64,000 bases of DNA. Source: JAMOAW01 sp039908535 (GTDB lineage Bacteria; Pseudomonadota; Magnetococcia; Magnetococcales; JADFZT01). A program made the position numbers and the translations under genes. Under the pieces are notes generated by a model. That model made no database searches and was not told where the DNA came from. It was given only the letters and a program-made list of their open reading frames with translations. Of the stretch, positions 16,409-24,204 are shown piece by piece (position 1 is the stretch's first letter; every line of letters begins with the position of its first letter). The stretch lies in assembly GCA_039908535.1 (NCBI GenBank), contig JAMOAW010000023.1, positions 42,533 to 106,532 of the forward strand, in the 5' to 3' direction.

Positions 16409-17613
16409 TGCTAAGAACTCTGACAAATGCCCTAAGGAGAGGCGGGGTGGCGTTGCTTTTGTTTATTCCGATCACGGGTGTTTTACTCAATGGGTACGAT
16501 TTTGCCTTCAATTGGCAGCGTCCTTTTGGGTTGGCTGGTCTGGTTTTTGTGGTCTTTTTTATATTTTCAGTTCTGAAAGAAAAATGGCCAGTTGGTTTGC
16601 ATGTTACATTTAATTTTACAAAAATAGATACCCTCTTTTGGGTTTTTGTGCCGATTTTTGTGTTGGCTTTACCCTTTTTTTTAAATAAATATTGGCTCAA
16701 CGTGGCCATTTTGGCGTTGATTTATGTTCTGTTGGGGCTTGGTCTTAATATTGTAGTGGGTTTGGCGGGTCTGCTTGATTTGGGGTTCGTGGCTTTTTAT
16801 GCCGTTGGTGCCTATAGCTATGCCTTGGGCCACCTCTATTTGGATTTAAATTTTTGGGCGGCCATTCCCTTCGGAGCGTTGTTGGCGGCCCTCTTTGGGA
16901 TGGTCTTGGGCTTTCCGGTTTTGCGTCTGCACGGCGACTATTTGGCTATTGTCACCTTGGGGTTTGGGGAGATCATTCGTCTGGTTTTAAACAATTGGGG
17001 TCAATTTACCGGTGGACCCAATGGTTTGCAAACCCCTTTTCCCACCTTTTTTGGCCTGGAGTTTAGTCGGCAAGCCAGAGAGGGTGAAATTCTCTTTCAT
17101 CACTATTTTAATCTCGCTTATTCGCCTATCCATCGATACCTTTTTATCTATTTAGTGTTGCTCTTGGTCGTGGCTGGTATGGTTTTTTTTGTCGGTCGAC
17201 TCAAAAAAATGCCCTTGGGTCGTTCTTGGGAGGCCTTGCGTCAAGATGAAATCGCCTGTCGTTCGTTAGGGATCAACCATGTCACCGTTAAATTGTCCGC
17301 TTTTGCCATGGGAGCCATGGTGGGCGGGATGGGAGGTGTCTTTTTTGCCGCGTCGCAAGGGTTTGTCAACCCCGCCTCTTTTACCTTTTTTGAGTCGGCC
17401 CTTATCTTGGCCATTGTCGTTTTGGGGGGGATGGGGTCCATCAGGGGGGTGATCAGTGCCGCCTTGGCCTTGACTATTTTACCAGAACTGTTGCGGGATT
17501 TTGCCGACTTTCGGGTTTTAATCTTTGGTTTGGCCATGGTGGGCATGATGGTTTGGCGTCCGAAGGGATTGTTAAATAGTAGGCGACGTTTTTTTTCCCT
17601 GGAGTCGACATGA
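16408..17613 (+). CDS. livM: branched-chain amino-acid ABC transporter permease LivM
   Basis: About 401 residues; ATG 16408 overlaps the livH stop (TGATG), with GAGGTGG eight bases before it. The core LGLGLNIVVGLAGLLDLGFVAFYAVGAYSYA, GDYLAIVTLGFGEIIRL and VVLGGMGSIRGVISAAL is that of LivM. An N-terminal stretch of about 95 residues with extra helices precedes the core, as in many proteobacterial LivM proteins. Confidence 0.94.
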   Translation: MLRTLTNALRRGGVALLLFIPITGVLLNGYDFAFNWQRPFGLAGLVFVVFFIFSVLKEKWPVGLHVTFNFTKIDTLFWVFVPIFVLALPFFLNKYWLNVAILALIYVLLGLGLNIVVGLAGLLDLGFVAFYAVGAYSYALGHLYLDLNFWAAIPFGALLAALFGMVLGFPVLRLHGDYLAIVTLGFGEIIRLVLNNWGQFTGGPNGLQTPFPTFFGLEFSRQAREGEILFHHYFNLAYSPIHRYLFIYLVLLLVVAGMVFFVGRLKKMPLGRSWEALRQDEIACRSLGINHVTVKLSAFAMGAMVGGMGGVFFAASQGFVNPASFTFFESALILAIVVLGGMGSIRGVISAALALTILPELLRDFADFRVLIFGLAMVGMMVWRPKGLLNSRRRFFSLEST

Positions 17614-18476
17614 ACGTGCTTTCTGTTACCAATCTTTCTATGCGTTTTGGCGGAATCATGGCATTAAATCAGGTGAGTTTTGCCGTGAGTCAAGGCTCTA
17701 TTACGGCTTTGATCGGCCCCAATGGGGCGGGTAAGACCACCGCTTTTAATTGCATTACCGGATTTTATCAAGCCACCCAGGGGGAGATTCAACTCCATCT
17801 GCTGGATCATACAGTGGATATTCGGCGCATTTTGGGTCAACCTTTTGTTTGGCAAGATTTGGTTCAACCGGGGCGTGTGGTTAAAAAATTGTTTTATAGA
17901 TGGTTCGGCGGTTCGCACTTGGTCAACCGAGCGGGTGTGGCGCGTACTTTTCAACATGCGCGCCTGTTTCGTGAGATGACGGTCCTGGAAAATTTGTTGG
18001 TGGCGCAAAATCGCAGTGTCAATTGCAACCCCCTGGCCGGATTGTTTGCCACCCGTTCTTTTCGGCACGCCGAAGCGCAGGCCATACAAACCGCCGCCCA
18101 ATGGTTGCACTTTATGGGATTGAAAGGGGAAGCCAATCTGTTGGCCGGGGCGTTGCCTTATGGCCACCAAAGACGACTGGAGATCGCCCGTGCCTTGTGT
18201 ACCAAACCCAAGCTTATTTGCTTGGATGAACCAGCGGCGGGGTTAAATCCCATTGAGACAAAAGAGCTGTGTGAGTTAATTCGTCGCATTCGTGATATGC
18301 ACCATATTTCGGTGTTGTTGATTGAGCATGACATGAGCTTGGTGATGGAGATTTCCGACCATGTGGTGGTGTTGGATCATGGGGAGGTGATTGCCTCTGG
18401 GACACCAGAACAGATTCGTCGTGATCCAAAGGTTTTGGAGGCCTATTTGGGAACGGCCCAGGTGGGGGATGCGTGA
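17610..18476 (+). CDS. livG: branched-chain amino-acid ABC transporter ATP-binding protein LivG
   Basis: 288 residues. Walker A GPNGAGKTT, Q-loop-region RTFQHARLFREMTV, a PYGHQRRLEIARAL signature (in place of LSGGQ) and Walker B LICLDEPAAGLNP are all as in LivG. It is about 33 residues longer than the usual 255, through an insertion between Walker A and the RTFQ segment (IRRILGQPFVWQDLVQPGRV and following). Similar insertions occur in some proteobacterial LivG. It overlaps livM by 4 bp. Confidence 0.94.
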   Translation: MNVLSVTNLSMRFGGIMALNQVSFAVSQGSITALIGPNGAGKTTAFNCITGFYQATQGEIQLHLLDHTVDIRRILGQPFVWQDLVQPGRVVKKLFYRWFGGSHLVNRAGVARTFQHARLFREMTVLENLLVAQNRSVNCNPLAGLFATRSFRHAEAQAIQTAAQWLHFMGLKGEANLLAGALPYGHQRRLEIARALCTKPKLICLDEPAAGLNPIETKELCELIRRIRDMHHISVLLIEHDMSLVMEISDHVVVLDHGEVIASGTPEQIRRDPKVLEAYLGTAQVGDA

Positions 18477-19198
18477 TGATGTCAAGTGGCTGTCAGGAAC
18501 CGTTATTGGTATTGGAAGAGGTAGACGCCGCCTATGGTCCGGTGCAAGCCTTGACAGGGGTCTGTTTAAAGGTTTTTACGGGTGAAATTGTCACGTTGAT
18601 TGGGGCCAACGGGGCTGGAAAATCCACTTTGTTGATGACTCTGTTTGGCATTCCTCGTCCGCAGCGGGGGCGGATTTTGTTTCAGGGAGAGGATCTTTCT
18701 TATGTTCCGACCCATCAATTAAGTCGGCTTGGTCTCTCTTTGGTGCCAGAGGGACGGCGCGTTTTCCCTGGGATGACGGTGGTTGAAAATTTGGAAATGG
18801 GTGGGATCGGTCTGGAGTCGGTTATGCCTTTAGAAGAAATTTTTGCACTGTTTCCAAAATTGGCCGAGCGGCGACGGCAGCGGGCGGGAACGCTTTCGGG
18901 TGGGGAGCAACAAATGTTGGCCATTGGGCGGGCGTTGCGCAGTCGTCCCAAGTTGTTGCTTTTGGATGAACCGAGTTTGGGATTGGCCCCTTTGATCATT
19001 CGTCAAATTTTTAATACCCTTGGGCAGATTGTTCAAAGCGGTGCGACTATTTTTCTGGTAGAACAAAATGCCAATCAAGCGTTGCGGTTGGCCAATCGCG
19101 GGTATGTGTTGGTGAATGGACAGATTCAATTGGCTGGGGAGAGTGGACAACTGCTCAGGGATCCTCTGGTGCGTCGGGCTTATTTGGGAGGGGATTGA
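18476..19198 (+). CDS. livF: branched-chain amino-acid ABC transporter ATP-binding protein LivF
   Basis: About 240 residues, last gene of livKHMGF; the ATG overlaps the livG stop. Walker A GANGAGKST, VPEGRRVFPGMTV, LSGGEQQMLAIGRAL and LLLDEPSLGLAP match LivF. Two further upstream or downstream in-frame starts (GTG 18473, ATG 18479) cannot be told apart. A repeat block follows 5 bp after the stop and may end the operon. Confidence 0.94.
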   Translation: MMSSGCQEPLLVLEEVDAAYGPVQALTGVCLKVFTGEIVTLIGANGAGKSTLLMTLFGIPRPQRGRILFQGEDLSYVPTHQLSRLGLSLVPEGRRVFPGMTVVENLEMGGIGLESVMPLEEIFALFPKLAERRRQRAGTLSGGEQQMLAIGRALRSRPKLLLLDEPSLGLAPLIIRQIFNTLGQIVQSGATIFLVEQNANQALRLANRGYVLVNGQIQLAGESGQLLRDPLVRRAYLGGD

Positions 19199-19202
19199 AA
19201 AA

Positions 19203-19455
19203 TTGCGGGGCGGGGAACCGCCTCTTAAGTCTTAAAAAAAAAGAGGGGGTCTGGGGGATTCATCCCCCAGGGTTTGGCCGTTGATTTTTTTTGCCCGCAG
19301 GGCATCATGTACATGTATCGGAAAAATAAAAATCAAGACCTTGGGGGGCGGAGAACCGCCCCCCAATACCCCCCACCCTTTTTTTTAGGGACTCTGGGGG
19401 ATTCATCCCCCAGGGTTTGGCCTTTGATTTTTTTTGCCCGCAAGGGCATTATGTT
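19203..19455. repeat. two adjacent family-A repeats
   Basis: A truncated unit (19203-19320) and a second unit (19317-19455), both ending in GCCCGCnnGGGC. The first has lost part of the GGGGCGG hairpin and the second part of the A/T linker. The block ends a few bases before rlmKL, whose leader begins inside it. Confidence 0.85.
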
Positions 19456-19484
19456 CTGACTTTATGAGCGGAAGGTGGTGTTTT

Positions 19485-21629
19485 CTGAAACAATTTTCTT
19501 TATTTGCGACCTCCCCACGAGGGGTGGCACAACTTCTCGTTAGAGAACTGACCGATCTGGGCGCAGGACGGGTGCGTGAGACTTCGGCGGGGGTCTCTTT
19601 TCGAGGCGATCTGGAACTGGCCATGCGGGTTTGCCTGTGGTCGCGACTGGCCAATCGGGTGCTGTTACAATTGAAGCAGGTGCCTGCCAATCATTCCCAA
19701 GAGCTTTATCAAGGGGTGCAGCTGATTGATTGGCGAGAACATGTGCGTCCAAATGGATCGTTATTGGTGGATTTTATCGGGGTCAACGCCACCATTCGCC
19801 ATACCCATTTTGGGGCTCAAGTGGTGAAAGATGCGATTGTGGATCAGTTTCGCCAATTGAATTTAGAGCGGCCCAATGTTCGAGTGGATGGACCGGATTT
19901 GCGCATAAATGTCCGTTTGCGTGGAGATCAGGCGACCATCGCCGTGGATCTTTCCGGGGAAAGTCTGCATCGGCGTGGCTATCGGGTCGATGGCGCGGCA
20001 CCAGCCCCATTAAAAGAAAATTTGGCGGCGGCACTTTTGACGTTGGCGGGATGGCCGGAAATATTGCGCCGTGGTTTGGGCTTTTTTGACCCTATGTGTG
20101 GTTCGGCCACTTTGCCGATTGAGGCCGCTTTGATGGCGGGTGATGTGGCTCCTGGCTTGGGACGGGGGCGGTTTGGATTGCAAACTTGGTTGGGTTATGA
20201 TCCCCTGCTTTGGGAAAAATTGTTGGTTGAGGCTGAAGATCGGGCCCAAGCGGGCCAAGGGCGAATTCCGGCTATTGTTGGGTGTGATCGGGATCCAAAA
20301 ATGGTTCAAATGGCTAGGGGATATGTGGATGCGGCGGGATTGAGCGGAAAAATTAAAATTTTTCCAGGCGAATTATCGCGTTTGCATCTGCCCAATCCAA
20401 CTCCAGGTTTGCTTTTGGTCAATCCCCCGTATGGAGAACGGCAAAACGAATTGGACGATTTGGTACCGTTATATCAAGGATTGGAGCTTTTTTTAAATCG
20501 TTGCCCCTTGGAAACCCGCATCGGTGTTTTTACCGCTCTTCCTCATCTGCTCCAAGATTGGAAAATGCCTGTCACGCGCGCTTTTGAATTATTTAATGGG
20601 GCGATTCCTTGTCAATTGGTGCTCTATACCCGTACACAACCCAAAGTGGCGGGCGTTTATGAACAAGAGTCCATTCAAGAAGATCCAGGCGCACCCATGT
20701 ACGCCAATCGCTTGCGGAAAAATTTTAAACATCTTTCCAGTTGGGCACGTAAAAACCATATTCACTGTTTTCGAGTCTATGATGCCGACATCCCAGAGTA
20801 TGCCGCTGCGGTGGATCTTTATGAAAATTGGCTCTGTGTACAAGAGTATCGGGCTCCAGTTGGGGTGGATCAGGAGAAGGCCCGGCTGCGTTTGCAAACC
20901 ATTCTGTCTGTGACACCTGACATTTTAGGAGTCCCGGCAGAGAATGTATTTTTAAAAGTGCGACAACGCCAAACCGGCGGCAAAGCCCATGTTCCGAGGA
21001 GTAACAATGGCAAATTTTATCCTGTGCGGGAGCAGGATTTGCAATTTTTGGTCAATTTTGTTGATCATCTGGACACCGGATTGTTTTTGGATCATGCGCC
21101 CACGCGGCGTTTATTACGTCAGTTGGCCCAAGGGCGGCGGTTTTTAAATCTATTTGGTTACACGGGAACGGCAACGGTTGCGGCGGCGGCGGGTGGGGCG
21201 GTGAGTACGGTGACGGTGGATCTTTCCAATACCTATTTGGATTGGGCCAAACGCAATATGGGGTTAAACGGATTTTCTGGCGCGGAACACCGTTTTGTTC
21301 AAGCGGATTGTTTGGCATGGCTTTTGGAAGAGTCGCAAAAATCTCGGTTTGATCTTATTTTTTTGGATCCCCCGACCTTTTCCAACTCCAAACGGATGAA
21401 AAACGCCTTTGAGTTGCAGCAAGAGCATGTTCATTTAATTCAGTCGGTTTTGCGTTTTCTGTCTCCGAATGGTGATCTTATTTTTTCCAATAATTATCGC
21501 TATTTTAAAATGGATTTGGCGCAGTTGCCCAGCAATCTCGAAGTGACCAATATCACAGCTTCTACCTTGGATTTAGACTTTCGCAACAATCCCAGAATTC
21601 ACCACTGTTGGCGAATTCGCTATCGTTAG
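19485..21629 (+). CDS. rlmKL: bifunctional 23S rRNA methyltransferase RlmKL
   Basis: About 714 residues if started at the CTG at 19485, against 702 in E. coli. The fused enzyme makes m2G2445 and m7G2069. It holds a THUMP domain (about residues 45-155), a first methyltransferase with DPMCGSATLPIEAA and NPPYGER, and a second with FGYTGTATVAAAAGG and LDPPTFSNSKRM. The start is uncertain: ATG 19464 has no Shine-Dalgarno, while GGAAGGTGG sits 6 bases before the CTG, and the CTG start gives the family N-terminus (KQFSLFATSPRG). Start-site choice is inference; the product name is secure. Confidence 0.93.
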   Translation: MKQFSLFATSPRGVAQLLVRELTDLGAGRVRETSAGVSFRGDLELAMRVCLWSRLANRVLLQLKQVPANHSQELYQGVQLIDWREHVRPNGSLLVDFIGVNATIRHTHFGAQVVKDAIVDQFRQLNLERPNVRVDGPDLRINVRLRGDQATIAVDLSGESLHRRGYRVDGAAPAPLKENLAAALLTLAGWPEILRRGLGFFDPMCGSATLPIEAALMAGDVAPGLGRGRFGLQTWLGYDPLLWEKLLVEAEDRAQAGQGRIPAIVGCDRDPKMVQMARGYVDAAGLSGKIKIFPGELSRLHLPNPTPGLLLVNPPYGERQNELDDLVPLYQGLELFLNRCPLETRIGVFTALPHLLQDWKMPVTRAFELFNGAIPCQLVLYTRTQPKVAGVYEQESIQEDPGAPMYANRLRKNFKHLSSWARKNHIHCFRVYDADIPEYAAAVDLYENWLCVQEYRAPVGVDQEKARLRLQTILSVTPDILGVPAENVFLKVRQRQTGGKAHVPRSNNGKFYPVREQDLQFLVNFVDHLDTGLFLDHAPTRRLLRQLAQGRRFLNLFGYTGTATVAAAAGGAVSTVTVDLSNTYLDWAKRNMGLNGFSGAEHRFVQADCLAWLLEESQKSRFDLIFLDPPTFSNSKRMKNAFELQQEHVHLIQSVLRFLSPNGDLIFSNNYRYFKMDLAQLPSNLEVTNITASTLDLDFRNNPRIHHCWRIRYR

Positions 21630-21661
21630 ATGTTTTTGTTTTTTAAATAGGGAGATAACTC

Positions 21662-22600
21662 GTGTCCGAAAACAATAAATTCCGCCTAGTAACCCGCAGT
21701 GATTTCGATGGTTTGGTCTGTGCGGCAATTCTTAAGGAGTTAGACTTGGTGGATGAAATTAAATTTGTCCATCCTAAGGATATGCAGGATGGCAAAATTG
21801 CCATTGATAGCCGCGACATTACGACCAATTTACCCTATGTGGAAGGGGTGCATTTGGCCTTTGATCACCATTTGAGCGAGACCGTGCGGCGTGGGGTTGC
21901 AAAACCAGAAAATCATATCATTCATCCCGATGCTCCTTCAGCTGCACGGGTGGTTTATGATTATTATGGAGGAAAATCGGCTTTTCCACGTATTTCAGAC
22001 GCGCTCATGGCGGCGGTGGACAAAGGCGATGCGGCGCAATTTTCCAAAGAGGAGATTTTGCATCCCGATGGTTGGAGTTTATTAAATTATTTGATGGATG
22101 CCCGAACAGGTTTGGGTCGTTTTCGCAATTTTAGGATCTCCAACTATCAATTGATGATGCAGCTGATTGATGAATGTCGCCGATTAAGTATTGAGCAAAT
22201 TATGGAGCTTCCCGATGTTAAAGAACGGGTGGATCTTTATTTTGAGCAGGAGCCAAAGTTTAAAGAACAACTTTTAACTCTGTCCAAAGTGCATAAAAAT
22301 TTAGTGGTTTTGGATTTGCGTAACGCCGATCCCATTTGGGCGGGCAATCGATTTATGATTTATGCCCTGTTTCCTCAATGCAATGTTTCCATTCATGTCT
22401 TGTGGGGATTTCAAAAGCAAAACGTGGCGTTGCCTATTGGTAAATCGATTGTTAACCGTAGCAGTAAAATTAATGTAGGGGAGTTGGCTTTAAAATATGG
22501 GGGCGGTGGTCATATGAATGCTGGGACGTGTCAGGTTGCGACCGAGCAAGCCGAACAAGTGTTGAGTGAGTTGATTGAATTTATCACGGAGGCGGGTTGA
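21662..22600 (+). CDS. DHH-family phosphoesterase
   Basis: 312 residues from a GTG at 21662, with AGGGAGAT upstream. The family motifs are TRSDFDG (residues 11-17), a DSR strand, FDHH at 67-70 and the DHHA1 motif GGGGHMNAGTCQ near residue 280. It belongs with exopolyphosphatase-like and nano-RNase-like DHH enzymes that hydrolyse phosphodiester or phosphoanhydride bonds with Mn2+. Its substrate cannot be read from sequence; some members cleave pApA or pGpG made from cyclic dinucleotides. It follows rlmKL by 32 bp. Confidence 0.85.
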   Translation: MSENNKFRLVTRSDFDGLVCAAILKELDLVDEIKFVHPKDMQDGKIAIDSRDITTNLPYVEGVHLAFDHHLSETVRRGVAKPENHIIHPDAPSAARVVYDYYGGKSAFPRISDALMAAVDKGDAAQFSKEEILHPDGWSLLNYLMDARTGLGRFRNFRISNYQLMMQLIDECRRLSIEQIMELPDVKERVDLYFEQEPKFKEQLLTLSKVHKNLVVLDLRNADPIWAGNRFMIYALFPQCNVSIHVLWGFQKQNVALPIGKSIVNRSSKINVGELALKYGGGGHMNAGTCQVATEQAEQVLSELIEFITEAG

Positions 22601-22607
22601 TAGGTTT

Positions 22608-22815
22608 AAAATGTGTCGAAAAATGAAGACCTTGGGTGGCGGAGAATCGCCCCCCCAAGGTTTTAAAAAAAAGAGGGGGTCTGGGGGATTCATCCCCCAG
22701 GGTTTTGCTTTTGACTTTGCTTTTGAATTCGGTTTTGCTTTCTTCAAATAGCAGGGGGGTTGGGGGATGCAATCCCCCAAGGTCTTGTTTTTGATTTTTT
22801 TATCTGAACGGTTAC
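22608..22815. repeat. composite family-A / family-B repeat
   Basis: The left part is family A (TCGGAAAAATGAAGACC..., degraded GGTGGCGG hairpin, CTGGGGGATTCATCCCCCAG). The right part is family B (TTTTGACTTTGC units, TTGGGGGATGCAATCCCCCAA, TGAACGGTTAC at 22805-22815). The join shows one element inserted into or recombined with the other. Confidence 0.8.
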
Positions 22816-22859
22816 ATTTTTTTTGTCCGCAGGTCATCCTTTCCCCGGCGATTTGGGGG

Positions 22860-22992
22860 TACCACCACATTTAAGTGTGGACGATGAACGCGTGCCTGAA
22901 CAAAAATCAAAAGCAAAACCCTGGGGGCAATCCCCCAGACCCCTTTTTTTTTTAAATCAAAAAACAGACGACCACGGTTAAGTGTGGTGGTA
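22860..22992. repeat. family-C MITE-like element, short form
   Basis: A 133-bp element bounded by TACCACCACATTTAA (22860-22874) and TTAAGTGTGGTGGTA (22978-22992), 15-bp inverted repeats with one mismatch. It contains GTGGACGATGAACGCGTGCCTGAACA, one CTGGGGGCAATCCCCCAG hairpin and a T-run, and AAATCAAAAAACAGACG. It has no coding capacity. It is the cleanest family-C copy in the window. Confidence 0.85.
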
Positions 22993-22997
22993 GCGAT

Positions 22998-23393
22998 TTA
23001 GGAGCTCCCCCCACTTCGAGGTTTATCCATCACCTCTTTAAAAATCCCATGGGTGAGGACCATTCCGAAAAAGGCTTGTTTACCATGCAGGTTCAAAGCG
23101 ATTCCCTCTGCGGAACAACGGATCACTTGACATGGAAAAATATGCGTCTCTCCCGACATGGTCAACTCCAACACCCCTTGTTGTCCTCGAATTGGACGTT
23201 CAAAATTTGGATGATCTGGGACAAAAAACACCCCACTTAAACTTACATCTCGTGTAGAACCTATGATTTGGATCTCCTCGTCACATTTGAAGACCATTTG
23301 GACTTGGTAGCCCTGCCGCTGCCATTGCCGATTTTTATTGATGGCTTGCGGTTTTTTACGCATAGAGGTTTGTGAGTCATTTTCGTTTGTCAT
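22998..23393 (-). CDS. PilZ-domain protein
   Basis: 131 residues from the ATG at 23391-23393 (complement), with AAAAGG upstream. The c-di-GMP-binding motifs are RQWQR near residue 25 and the DVSLSG motif about 35 residues later, so it probably binds c-di-GMP. The rest is the usual beta barrel with no output domain. It overlaps the PP2C gene by 17 bp and comes third after the kinase and phosphatase genes, linking c-di-GMP to Ser/Thr phosphorylation. Confidence 0.85.
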   Translation of the reverse strand: MTNENDSQTSMRKKPQAINKNRQWQRQGYQVQMVFKCDEEIQIIGSTRDVSLSGVFFVPDHPNFERPIRGQQGVLELTMSGETHIFPCQVIRCSAEGIALNLHGKQAFFGMVLTHGIFKEVMDKPRSGGSS

Positions 23394-24204
23394 GCAAGTG
23401 CCTTTTAAAAAATAATTTATGTTGAAGGCAATGGGCTGTATTTTGGAACCATTCGAATCCGAAAGGATAATTTGATTTTGCTTGAATAAGAATGGCTGTA
23501 ATGTTGTCTGCACCCCCTTTATGATTAGCCATATGAACGAGCTGTTGGACATTTTTGTTCATATTATAAATCCATTTACTTTGAAGGATGGTTTGTATCT
23601 CCTCATCCAGGAGCATATCGGTCAAGCCGTCTGAGCATAATAAAAAAAGGTCTTCTGTGTGGATAGAAAATTGGTCGATGGTGGGATTGATTTGCGTTGC
23701 GCTGCCCATGGCTTGACTAAGGGTATGCGGACTGACCACCTCACGGGCTTGGGCACTGGAGTGTCCTTGGTTGAGTAGATCTTGGTACAAGGTATGGTCT
23801 TTGGTAAGACACTCCAAGGAGTGACCACGCAAACGGTATAAACGACAATCTCCCACATGGGCGACGGTGACGTGTTGGTGTTGAAACAAAGCCAGAATGA
23901 CCGCAGAACCCATGCCTTGGTATTGAGGTTGACTGAGCGAGAGTTGATGGATGGCCAGATTGGTTTCTATAAAAATTTGGCGAATCTGTTCTGGAAGGAG
24001 TGGTTGGGTATTTTGATGTATGAGCTTATCAAGCAAGGTGACAGTCAGAGAACTGGCGATTTCACCGGCCCGATGTCCTCCAATTCCATCGGCGACCATC
24101 GCCAAGCCGCGCACGGGATCACAGAGATAGCGGTCTTCATTTTTGGTTCGTTGGCGACCGGTATCCGAAAGAGCTGCCATGGACCATCTGTTTTTAGATG
24201 TCAT
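23377..24204 (-). CDS. PP2C-type serine/threonine protein phosphatase
   Basis: 275 residues. The PP2C metal motifs are in order: SDTGRQRTKNEDR, VADGIGGHRAGEIAS, GSAVILALF, VAHVGDCRLYRLR, LTKDHT, LCSDGLTDML and GGADNITAILI. It should remove phosphate from Ser/Thr residues, most likely those added by the kinase encoded just upstream, whose stop overlaps this start (ATGA). The tail after residue 250 is rich in His and Lys and not part of the fold. Confidence 0.92.
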   Translation of the reverse strand: MTSKNRWSMAALSDTGRQRTKNEDRYLCDPVRGLAMVADGIGGHRAGEIASSLTVTLLDKLIHQNTQPLLPEQIRQIFIETNLAIHQLSLSQPQYQGMGSAVILALFQHQHVTVAHVGDCRLYRLRGHSLECLTKDHTLYQDLLNQGHSSAQAREVVSPHTLSQAMGSATQINPTIDQFSIHTEDLFLLCSDGLTDMLLDEEIQTILQSKWIYNMNKNVQQLVHMANHKGGADNITAILIQAKSNYPFGFEWFQNTAHCLQHKLFFKRHLHDKRK

